In this document: one piece after another, positions 50,962 through 62,249 of the stretch | How positions within the stretch are numbered: position 1 is the first letter of the stretch | Layout of the letters: the number at the start of each line of letters is the position of its first letter | Assembly: GCA_037178625.1 (NCBI GenBank) | Contig: CM074137.1 | Coordinates: 1,860,001 to 1,924,000 of the forward strand | Source: Skeletonema tropicum | Taxonomy: Eukaryota > Bacillariophyta > Thalassiosirophyceae > Thalassiosirales > Thalassiosiraceae | Reading direction: 5' to 3' | DNA: 64,000 nt | The notes under the pieces: generated by a model | Databases searched by the model: none | Seen by the model: the letters and a program-made list of their open reading frames with translations, nothing else | Told to the model about the DNA's origin: nothing | Translations under genes and position numbers: made by a program

Positions 50962-52764
50962 GAGCGATCTCACGATCAGCTGACGGGCGCGCTTCAATTT
51001 CATCTTTTCTCAAAATGAAGAATTTTCGCACGAGACCTTTAAAATTTAATATTTAACTAGAGGGACTACTAGCTAAATGGGACCCCTGCGACACCAACGC
51101 CGTGCCCACCCGCTCGAGTAACCATGGGCCAAACATGATGCTACTACCCCACACGAACAACTTTGGCCCCATGGTGACTCGAGCGGGTGGAATCGGGAGT
51201 GTGTAATCGTCATTCTAGTACGTGTCCGCCCGCAGCAGTGTCGTCGTGAGCATATCATGTGTTGTATGTCTGCATGGCTTCTGCGTCTTCAACACAATTG
51301 CCGAAGATAGATGGAGCCATGCGCGTTTTTTCTCCCTTAAGGATGGGCATTGCTCTTATTTTGTTGGAATAGGAAAGCAATAGGACGGATATGTTCTTCT
51401 CTTATGGACACTCCTGCGACATCAACGCCGTGGCCGGCCGCTCGAGTCACCATAGGCCAAACAAGATGCTACTACCCCACACGAACAACTTTGGCTTTGG
51501 CCCCATGGTGACTCGAGCGGCTACAATTGGGAGTGTGTAATCGTCATCTCATTAGTCCGATATCTGCAGTGGATTCTGTGTCTTCAATCGAATTGGTATT
51601 ATTGACAAAACGAATTGAAAAGTCCAAGTCGAAATCGAAAATTGCACAATAAACAGCACCACCTTTCGAAGTGTTGATCAACAATGAAGCTAATCAACTT
51701 TTGCTCGACATGGTTAGACGAAGAGACGTATAGGGAACATGCAGAACTTTTTACGCAATAAAAAGAGTTGGGGGCAGAAACAAAATAAGAAGAAGTGCCC
51801 TATCGCAAAGCACAACAAGAGCGGCAGCAACAAAAAATCATGTTTTTCCCCATATTATTACAATCTCGACTGTACAGAACACGGTGGTTATTTGATTAAG
51901 TAGACTGGCATGTAGAAATGAGGCACGGCCGGTTGGCTCAACGACGAAGTAATTAATGCAATCAATATGCACTTTCTTCGACAAAAGCTTGATGGCAATT
52001 CTTTCTTTTACGCCTCCCAGTTCATGGGCAAGCTCCTCCAGACTGATCCTCACGGCACGAATCAACTGAACTACAATTATTCAATGATAAAAGGGTGATC
52101 GAAGAAGATAAAGAAAGGTCTCTTCAAAATCGAAAATCTTTACATCGCAATCAATCACAAAAACACCCACTGGCTTACAATGCGCATCAACTTGATTGCA
52201 AGGAATATATCTCTTTGGGACTCACAAGGCGAGAAGGAGGAGTGTACTGTACACCAATGCTGCACCTAGATATCTTGGGGATGAGTAGAAGAGGCGCATC
52301 CCGACAAGAACTTGATGGAGTGGTTAGATTCTTGGATAATTGAAGGTTAGTTGGACGAAAGTCCTCAACAAGCGAATGACTTTGACTGCCACAGTTACTC
52401 TTCTCAAATGTTTGTCTGTTAGTCGAAGAAGGATCCATTACTTACGAAAGATTCATACTCACAAGCATCCATCTACACAAAGGAAGTGAGGAATGTATTC
52501 GCACACATTCTTTGGAATGCAAGTTCCAATCGCCCAGAGGTTTAGACTTGATGTTATAAGCGAGTCGTAGTCATATATTCACATTAATAGAATGAATTAT
52601 TGCATAACGCGCATATATCATTCCTTTTACTCCGTGTAGGTCATCGAGATTGGGCCCGGAAATTTTAAAATGCATTTTTTGAGCGAGAGAAAATCGAATG
52701 AATCGAAAAATCTGAAATTGAAGCGAGAACGCTCATCCGAGTCAGCTGATCTTGAGATCGCTCC
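50961..52764 (+). mobile_element. TIR element with decayed Ulp1 protease, copy Y
   Basis: Matches 27340-29142 with one extra T near 51330. The same GGAGCGATCTCA ends and internal direct repeats are present. It was copied with the outer unit rather than by a new transposition, since both flanks match those in X. Confidence 0.82.
51931..52422 (+). pseudogene. Ulp1/SENP (peptidase C48) remnant, copy Y
   Basis: Same three-frame remnant as in X: WLNDEVINAI at 51931, NTHWL and WDSQGE in a second frame, PQQANDFDC before the stop at 52420. Confidence 0.8.
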
Positions 52765-53594
52765 GAGGGAACAATCTCACTTGATGGCGTTGATTTGAGC
52801 ACACTAGGTCTATCAGACGTACGTGGCCGACGGAATGGCATGTTTATTCTTCCATAAGATCCTGCCGTTTTTTCGGGCACAATACGCAGCAATCTTGATC
52901 CGTTTCTTGTGCACAGTGATGAAGAACTGATTTCTGTCCGTGAACTGATACGGGCGTTGGAGCTGATCAAATTTCCGCAAACCTCATTGAATGAACGAAG
53001 CTGTGGAGGAGGGTGGCGTCAACTTCAGTGCTGGCGAAAAACAACTTTTGTGTCTAGCTCGTGCGATGTTGGCCAACCCTCGTTTGCTTGTTTTAGACGA
53101 AGCTACGTCCTCGTGCGACCGTGAGACGGATTCGTCAGTGCAGCAGATGCTCCGGAGTCAATTTCCCGACACTACGTTGCTGACAATTGAAATTGCCCAT
53201 CGGCTTGACACAATCATTGATTATGATGTAGTTATTGTCATGGAGAATGGAAGAGTAGCGGAGATGGGCTCTCCACGAGATCTGTTGAGTTCGTGTGGTA
53301 TCTTCACTAACATGGACAACGCTACAGGGCCAGACTCAGCAGAAGTCGATAGGCTTAGACAAGGACGCTCACGAGAAGGAAACCGAGGAAGACGCAGCTA
53401 AGGAGGAAATGAAGAAATTGTTCGCCGACTTGTGTTCTCATCTAGACGCATTGTCCAATTACCACTTTGCTGCCCGCCTTGTTGCCGATGAGGCCAATGT
53501 ACAGAACCGTGAGGATGTACCCGCGATCGCTATGGAAGAGGTTCTACCAATGCACATGAGCAAGAGTAGAGGAGTGGCACCAGAAGAAGTATAG
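52765..53594 (+). pseudogene. Mpp10::ABCC chimera, copy 5, 3' part only
   Basis: Equivalent of copy 1, beginning at the ABCC breakpoint right after the TIR element. The ABCC signature, Walker B and H-loop are present; the Mpp10 3' end is at 53355-53594. It shares the a-type base (TTTGTGTC in place of TTTATGTC) with copy 1. Confidence 0.85.
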
Positions 53595-53773
53595 CTGACC
53601 GGCGAGCGATAAATCCAATTTGTAGCAGCTTTAGGATAGTTATAGATCTAAGTGTGGTAATGCTAGTATATAGAGGTCACTCACTCACTATTTTTATATT
53701 CTTTAACACCATCTACACATCTAACATTTTGACCAATCGACACCCCTACTTACCCACCTAACACCACTTTCAC

Positions 53774-56027
53774 TTACATTCCATTCGTACGAACCGATTT
53801 CCTTGTTGATCTCCTTTGCAAAGGAACACTACTTGTCGAGGACCTCGTGACGGCAGGGGTGCTCTTGTCTGTCTTCTTTGCAGCCGCCGGTTCCTTTGCA
53901 GTCACAGGCTTCTTTGCGGCAGAATGCCTGGGTGGAATCGGGGGGTACTCATTGGAACATTTAAACACAACTTGTTAGAATGCCACACCATTTCCCTGAT
54001 TCTTTCGAAAGGCACTCAAAATAATCGCGAACGGGGAGGGACGCGTGAAGCGCCAAGAACAAAAACGAATACTCAAGAATCCAGGGTTGTTCACATTCGT
54101 TCGAATTCTTTTTAAGTGTAGAAATCGAAAATTATTGCGGGACTCCATTTACTTAGGGGGGGAGGCAACCTTCCAAAACTCTTGCTCCTTTCCATCACTT
54201 TCATGTTCGTTCGATTGATAAGATCGCCACTCGCACCCAATGATACTCGCACTTTCGAGTTCAATCGTTCGTGGTTCATCGTTTGACTCAATCGAAAGCT
54301 ACCATGTCCATGGCCACGGCCGTCAGTCGATGAAGCGGAGAAGATTGCCGTGTGAATCGTTTTGCTTCAATTTTAATCAAATGTATCATTAGCCTCCTAG
54401 AATTTGACGACATAGCATGCACATTAAGATTTTGGCCGTGCTTTTGGAGCTCGAAACGCAATGTCAAAATATTATACAATCATTGGAGGAACGGAAGTCT
54501 ATCGAACTGATGATCACATGCCAATGCCTCGTGGAATAAATTAGAAACTGAAGGCAGGCGAAATCCAGCTTGCCCGACAGGAAGAGAGTCTGCAGGACCT
54601 CGTTGAGAGGAAGACGTGCCAGAGCTGAAGAGATTGCTCGAATAGCTCAAGAGAAAGAGGAACGGAATGCTCGCCTTGCTCAGAGGATGAGAATGATCAC
54701 CGAGAGGAAGTGGAAAGTGATAGAAAGGTTCAAGAAGAGGATGATTTGATACTGAAGCAATTATTAGTCTTACTCTTACAGCTTCCGAGTCTTACTAACT
54801 GCGAAGATTGCAGCACTTTTAGCACTATCGTACAATTCATTATCAAATCATGAGAAAGAAGATTGATCGAATGAGGCAATGCTCCACGCACAGCTATGAT
54901 CCTTGCTCCCAGGCACAATGCGAAGAAAGGTTTTAGTAGCTTTTAACAGCTAGCAGCATTTAATGAGTATTGAGACAAATCTGCCGCCGACCCCATCGCC
55001 TGCATCTTGCAGGCATGGGGTCGGCTTTCGAAACTCAAAATCTAAGATACCTGTGACTTCCTAGGTTGCCACTCATTTCGCTGGCGTGCATGCGTCTATC
55101 TATCTGCTTTATCTCTTCTCAACACTATTTACTCTCTAAATAGCACCGGCGCACGGTGCACAATAGTGCCGAATGTTCATACTAATAATCGCCCTCCAAA
55201 CTTACGCAGTGAAGTTTTGGGAGAGCCAGAGATACTGTGACTTCCGAGGTTGATGCACCTATGTATCTGCTTGAACTTCTCTCTATTCTACAGCGCACGG
55301 TGCATCCTAGTTTCTTCTTCCTCCCGGGGGTCAAAAATTCTTCCATCTTGGATTTCATTTCGTTCACCTCGTCCATCTGGGATTCCATTTCGTTCACCTT
55401 GTTTCGGGGCTGCTGGATTTCGACGGTATCTTCAGCCCGACTCTGCTGAAGTTGACGTATGTCGCCTTCTAGGCGCTTGTGACCCTCTATGCGCTCCTCA
55501 CGCTCCTGGATTAATGCCGTAGTAACTCGATCAATATTGTTACTTCCAATCTTCATGGCCGTAACAAGTTGAGCAATGTCTTCTTTGTTTTGAGTCGAGG
55601 CTGGAGTTGCCAAACCACCGAACACGAACAGATTGATCGGATTGAGCTGTTCGGTGCTGGAGTGGGTTTGGGACTGCATGGAAGGAGTGGCAGCCGTAGC
55701 AAATGCAACAGAAGGCGGCACACCACCAGCACTAGGAGCATGAGGTGTGGCGTGCGACCAGAACCCAGCATGAAAATGATGTGGAAAGTTGAACCCGGAA
55801 GAGAAGTCATGATTGAATCCATGCTGCTGCAGCTGCAAATCATGAGCACGATCAGTACCTTCAACGTCTTTCTGCCAATAGTCCTTGTTTCTATTCATCA
55901 TTTTCTTGAATAGCCGCCTTTTATCATTTCGTTTGGATGGGCTCATTTCTTCATCAAGATCAACTTCGTTAGAGAATTTACCAGTCTTTATGGCGAAATC
56001 TTTTGCAGAGCGATCGTACATCTTCAC
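53774..56027 (-). pseudogene. Coiled-coil/basic protein gene, copy 4, split by insertion
   Basis: Same split as copy 1: 5' part 56027-55182, stranded 3' part 53968-53774, insertion between. Confidence 0.8.
53977..55309 (+). mobile_element. 1,333-bp insertion with GTT flanks, copy Y
   Basis: Copy of 30355-31687 with at least one base change (GGGACGCG against GGGACCCG near 54042). The hairpin is at 54987-55024. Confidence 0.7.
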
Positions 56028-56836
56028 ATACTTCTCCTCCTTCGTCGTTCAAACTCTTCGTCATTAGGATGTGCCTTGACATAGTCACCCACTAGTTTAT
56101 CCATGCGACGCGACAGGTCCGACCTTGGCATGGTGCTTTGTGTTGGTTTGTTAATCAATTGCTCTTGCCAATTTATGATGAAGTGACGAGATTGAGAAGT
56201 TCGTTGAGATCATGAGAAAGATGGTACGGACAATCTATTTTGACTTGACTCGCTTTCTTGTATTTTTCAACATTCCACGAGTTCCTACGTAGAAAAGAAG
56301 ATTGAGATACTTCTCCTCCTTCGTTGTCAAGCCCTCAAACTCTTCGTCATTAGGATGTGCCTTGACATATGTAGTCACCCACTAGTTTATCCATGCGACG
56401 CGACAGGTCCGACCTTGGCATGGTGCTTTGTGTTGGTTTGTTAATCAAAGCTCGGAAGGAATACCGTGATGTGAGGCAAAGATTCTTGTCCGAAAAAAGT
56501 GTCGACTGTAGGAATTGGTTTGGCTCTGTCATTCATCTGATCAGAGTGTGCAATCATAGGATTCTTCTTCTTGCGAGAAGAAGGCAGTTCTGATAGAGAT
56601 TGGCAATTTAGTCCCCGTCCGTTTTTCAGGCGAGCGAGTGTCAAAAGTGCACTCTGACTACACAAGTAGTTTGAGAAGAAGCAGATTGAGGAAAAAATAC
56701 GTGCGAGGCGAATTTGCTTTTGATGCCGAAATGTAGATAATGTGAATGAGTAATAAGCAGAAATAAGTGTTTATTGTATGTATTTGTTTTACAAGAAGTT
56801 TTATCTATCGCTCATTGCCTTTGAATTTAATTCTTA

Positions 56837-57636
56837 TCACGACCACAGCGTCTGTTCTTCTTTCTGTACTTTCTGTTCTACGGCAAGTCTCATGAATGCT
56901 GTAATTGCAGCACATGACTGCTTTGAGCTTTCTATACTCGACAATAAGCCATCAAGCGACAGGGGTGCCCCGTAGTTGAAACTTGTTATTATATTTGCAT
57001 CATCTTGCTCTGCGTTCAGTTCCACTTGGTCCATATCATTTGATATTGATGTTACTGAGCTAGAGAAGTAGATTGTTTGGGTATTTTGGATGCATCGACT
57101 ACGATGACTACCATTCTATGTCCCTCTCCAGATTACTCTTCCACCGTTGGATCTAGCCATATTGTCACGTCCGTATCATCACTAGCACTAGCATCTATAT
57201 CCATATCTTCTGCTTTTGACGACGGGGATATATTGTTGATCGCTATACATGTAGCAGCTACTGCTAAGCCTCTCATTGCGATCCCTGCATCCATCAGAGC
57301 CATAACTGCACAATTCACAGCCGTGCCTAAGACGCTACCGTGCGTCAGCTTGCACGATTTGAATAACAACCTGAATAACACATCTAGGGTAGCGTTCCAA
57401 CATGATGCAAGAAGACAACGCATCTCGTAAAAAATATTCTAACTCACGCTCTGTACTGTGGCACCACCTCCAGATGGCAGGGGCACCGAGAGAGATGTCA
57501 TCGCATTCGTACTTTTTTTAGCGACATCGTCTTTCGCATCTCCGTCTTGAACCACACCAGCCGAAGACGAATTGCCTCCACCACCCGCAGCAGCATTTGA
57601 CATCATCACGAGCCCCTTGGAAAAAGCCACACTCAC
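56837..57636 (-). pseudogene. Exosome RNase PH-type remnant, copy 4
   Basis: Core frame 57423-57133, C-terminal helix frame 57034-56837, upstream frame 57636-57439. Same internal TAA. Confidence 0.72.
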
Positions 57637-57962
57637 AATACCTCTATCATAGCGTTCTCTATTTGAAATCCTATTCTCATCTCATCGCAGATTGAAGCAG
57701 TCAGATAGCTGCTGCTGCTGCTATCTACAAAATAAAGCGATCAACCAAGCCGTCCACATCATCACAGCCAAGAAGCATCTCTCAGCAGTGCAGTCGAACA
57801 TTCCTTAACCCACCCCTGCATCGGTACTCCTTGCTTTGTGACTCCTTTTGACTTCCGACCGTAACTGCGTCATACTAGGCCGATTCTTTTCGTTCAAAGA
57901 CCAATATAAGTAACTCTCGATTTAGTTAGTTTTGAACGAGTATGCAACGTATTACTTATGAC

Positions 57963-59615
57963 TGGGTTCCCTCCTGGCCAAAACCACTAATTAGTGGTCA
58001 TACGTAGGGGGTAGTTAGAGGACATTCTAACACCTCCCAAACCCTAACATTCAAGGAATACACCACCAAAGACCTCTACAACAGAGTCCAAGCCCAAAAA
58101 TCCGCAATGAAAACGCCCAAATAGAAGTAGAGATAGCTATATACACACCATAAAATCGCTATTTTAGTGACCACTAATTAGTGGTCGAGAATTATGTGTT
58201 GTTGTGTAATTGTTTATGCTTCCCCCAACAAACAGTGCACATGGGAACCTTCTTATGATATGTGGAGTAGGTTTTGACCTCTATGCGGCATGTGGCACGC
58301 CTATCCTTGATGTACTGTGTGCCAACCTTCTGCCGACATTTTGTAAAATCTGGCTTGAATTCAAGCACGGGCTTGACCGTCTAGCTCGCCTGTTGGGGCG
58401 AATAGGAGAGCAGGAAGCTTTCCTGCACTGCATATGATGTTGTTCTAACATTTACTTGGCTGATTGACGACGAAAATCACGTTGGGGTGGAGAATTCTCA
58501 ACTCTAGTATGCGATATCTTGACACGAGAAGGGCGCAAATTAACGCAAATTCTGCTGAAATGAGGTGTAGGCGCAGGTTTAGCGGAGATAACAGCCAATC
58601 AAAGGATATCGTCGTGTACATTAATGTCGTTGTGGTCGCTGTGCAAGAGATCACCATCGGATTTGCATTACTTATTGGCCAAACATACATCATAGAGTGG
58701 TGATTTGGTGCTGATGGATGCCAATTTTTTTTTGGAAAAAATGCGCTACACCACAACCTGGCATCACCTGCAGCCGCCCTGTCATTAATTTGGACCATTC
58801 CACCAACAATATTCCTATAATTAATATCATATGATGCTGTCTTTGTTTTTATTCCATTTAAAGCGGTTGATTTGTCGAATAATTATTGAATATTGCCATT
58901 ATATTTGTGTCGATAAATCGTCATCATCGCATCCCCGTCGCTTCAATTCATGTGAGATGCTAACCAAAACGAACTCTCTTGGGTAGATGGGCCGCTTTCC
59001 ATGTCCCCATCTGTAGATAGGTTGGCCGCTTTGGGTAGGGATCGTTGTTTTCGAGTAGAATACCGTCGTATGTCGACTGCAAATAACTTTGCATGGTGGT
59101 TGGGACATCATCCGGTTGCCGGTGAAGTTTGTGCATGATTGTTGTAGGATCCAGGCCATCTCGATGCTCTTCTTCGACCACCTGGTTAGCCACTCATATT
59201 GTGACTGTTGTGGTATGCTTTCTGATGGGTAAAAGCATCTACTAAATGCAGATACGACGGCTCGTATGCTGGGCCTCTTTCGCCATGGTGATGGTGTGAT
59301 GAAATGTGAGTTCTACGGGTGGCAACATTTTTGATATCAATTCCTACGTACCCCCAAGTTGAAGTTGCAAAACTTCCGAAAAAAACTCGTCGGCTGTTCG
59401 CCAAATTTGTCAGTAGGCTAGTGTTTGAACGTTAATAGGTTGGGCCCTCTCCAGGGAACACGTGAGATAATAGGTGTACGCCTTGTCAAGACATTGAAGA
59501 GGGTGCCACCTGAATTTGATAACGTTTGAGTGATTATAAGGGGGTCGTAGGAGATCGTAAACTGACTACTAATTAGTGGTTTTTCCGCTAATTAGTGGCC
59601 CCAGGAGGGAACCCA
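57963..59615 (+). mobile_element. Non-autonomous TIR transposon, 1,653 bp, inserted only in copy Y
   Basis: Both ends carry the perfect 15-bp inverted repeat TGGGTTCCCTCCTGG. The flanks are TGAC at 57959-57962 and 59616-59619, and the empty sites in units a, b and c have a single TGAC, giving a 4-bp target duplication (or ATGAC with 14-bp repeats). Subterminal CCACTAATTAGTGG palindromes occur near both ends (57985-57998 and 59566-59600) and once inside (58171-58184). Inside, three minus-strand frames (58798-58445, 59193-58960, 59404-59186) and one plus-strand frame (58210-58437) show no transposase motif. They may be decayed captured sequence. Superfamily not assigned. Confidence 0.88.
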
Positions 59616-59716
59616 TGACAGATTATGACGTTATTCCGACCACTATGGCGGATATGTTGACATCGCCATGTAAGTATGTGGCGAGCGAGGGGGCGGCGGG
59701 GCCGCTCGCTCCGGGG

Positions 59717-59772
59717 GTGAGTACCGGGTTTCGAAACCCGGTACTCACCGAATACCGGGTTTCGAAACCCGG
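59717..59772. repeat. Tandem perfect palindromes, unit a'
   Basis: Fourth copy of the block: a 32-bp palindrome at 59717-59748 and an 18-bp palindrome at 59755-59772, about 100 bp right of the new transposon. Confidence 0.95.
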
Positions 59773-60118
59773 CACTCACCCTTTCGACAGCCAGGCTTTG
59801 ACCCACTCATCCTTTATATATGTACTTAGACTTCTTATCGCCCCTACTTTCACGACGAAGATGGAACCAACGATACGAATGGCACGACATGATCCCAATG
59901 GACAAATGACTGTGAGATCGGGCGGTGATTTGACGTTTTGATCTCGCTAGATGCCATTTTAAATGAAAATTGGCCAATTAACTAGGCGTTTGTTAGTGTA
60001 GCCGGTACATGAGTATGTGAAATGGTGCACTCTAATTATTGAGGTGCTATGATGACGCCCTGTCACCTCCTGTCACCATACTTTGAGTATTAGACAATAT
60101 GTATTAGAATTTTCAGTA

Positions 60119-62249
60119 ATGGAAGCATTCGCTGACGAAGAAGAGGAGTTTTTGCCACCAGATCATGTTGCCTATGGACAGGAGTTACCGGAAGACGATA
60201 ATAATGAAAAAGTGCTGCCTCATGTGTGAGAGATAAAGCAGGCAAAGAATCTGATGATGATAACGAAGGCTTTGATGATGAATTTGAAGATGAAGACGAA
60301 GATCTTATGAAGCGATTTGAACCCAACTCAGTCCGTCGTAGGAAATATGTGCCGATGCATGAGGAGGTAGATGTCTTGTATCAGCTGTACGATGATGACG
60401 ACGGTAACAATAGCGATGGTGAAGATCCCGAAGAAATGACTGCAGCTGACTTCTTTGGAAAGCCGGATACAAAACTTATCAAGAGGTACAAGGAACAACA
60501 GAAAGCTGGCAGCAAGGGTAAGAGCAGCAGCAAGAGCAAGTCAAACGACATGAAATTAGACGACGAAGATTCTTGGAATGATATCGATATTACAGAAGAT
60601 GGGTTGGATTGGAAGGATGGTGGCGAAGAAGAAGACGAGATGGAAAGCGACAGTGACGATGCCGAAGGAGGAGCTTCTGATGAAGACGATGGTGAAGATT
60701 CCGAGGGCGACATGGAAGAGGAGGAGGAAGAAGATGATGAACAAAACATGAAGCTATCGAGTCATGATATCAAATCAAAGAAGCTCGAGGAGCAAATACT
60801 TCGTCTTGAAGAAGACATGATGGCTGAGAAGCCATGGAGAATGCTTGGAGAAGCGAAAGGCACCAATCGCCCCTCCGACTCTTTGCTTGATTCCACTCCT
60901 GAATTCGAGGTTGCTTTCAAACCTCCCCCTATCATTACTGCTGGGCACACAGCTGACATTGAGGAGATAATCAAGAAGAGGATTATTGAAGAAGATTGGG
61001 ATAGATGACGTTGTTCCACGCGAGTTACCAGATATCGGCGCCAACAAATGAGGCGGAGATGTCTCGCCCGAAGTCAGTCAAGAGAAATCAAAGCTTGGAT
61101 TGGGTGAATTGTATGAGAGTGAATATCTTAAGAAGCGGAAGCGGCAATAACATCGATCGAACGAATGCACAGTCTTGAAATGCTGCCGCAGGAGAAAAGC
61201 ATGATCACATTGGTCGATTGCAGAGTTGACAAATCTTGGCCACAGAAAGGAGAGCTTGTCTTCGACAATGTTTCACTTCGGTATAGGCCCGGCTTGCCAT
61301 TATCTTTGGATGGGCTGTCGTTTAAGGTCAATCAAGGGGAACGTTGTGCAATCGTCGGCAGAACTGGCGCTGGGAAGTCTACTCTAACAACCGCCTTGTT
61401 CCGATTGGTTGAAGTTGACGAGGGAACAATCTCACTTGATGGCGTTGATTTGAGCACACTAGGTCTATCAGACGTACGTGGCCGACGGAATGGCATGTTT
61501 ATTCTTCCATAAGATCCTGCCGTTTTTTCGGGCACAATACGCAGCAATCTTGATCCGTTTCTTGTGCACAGTGATGAAGAACTGATTTCTGTCCGTGAAC
61601 TGATACGGGCGTTGGAGCTGATCAAATTTCCGCAAACCTCATTGAATGAACGAAGCTGTGGAGGAGGGTGGCGTCAACTTCAGTGCTGGCGAAAAACAAC
61701 TTTTATGTCTAGCTCGTGCGATGTTGGCCAACCCTCGTTTGCTTGTTTTAGACGAAGCTACGTCCTCGTGCGACCGTGAGACGGATTCGTCAGTGCAGCA
61801 GATGCTCCGGAGTCAATTTCCCGACACTACGTTGCTGACAATTGAAATTGCCCATCGGCTTGACACAATCATTGATTATGATGTAGTTATTGTCATGGAG
61901 AATGGAAGAGTAGCGGAGATGGGCTCTCCACGAGATCTGTTGAGTTCGTGTGGTATCTTCACTAACATGGACAACGCTACAGGGCCAGACTCAGCAGAAG
62001 TCGATAGGCTTAGACAAGGACGCTCACGAGAAGGAAACCGAGGAAGACGCAGCTAAGGAGGAAATGAAGAAATTGTTCGCCGACTTGTGTTCTCATCTAG
62101 ACGCATTGTCCAATTACCACTTTGCTGCCCGCCTTGTTGCCGATGAGGCCAATGTACAGAACCGTGAGGATGTACCCGCGATCGCTATGGAAGAGGTTCT
62201 ACCAATGCACATGAGCAAGAGTAGAGGAGTGGCACCAGAAGAAGTATAG
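60119..62249 (+). pseudogene. Mpp10::ABCC chimera, copy 6 (complete)
   Basis: Same structure and lesions as copies 2 and 3, spanning units a' and b'. The ABCC part is at about 61144-62007 and the Mpp10 3' end at 62010-62249. Confidence 0.85.

Larger units (their letters stand above)
52765..61419 (+). repeat. Inner unit a' of copy Y (8,655 bp)
   Basis: Equivalent of unit a. It carries the shared 1,333-bp insertion and the extra 1,653-bp element at 57963-59615. Order of gene pieces unchanged. Confidence 0.95.
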
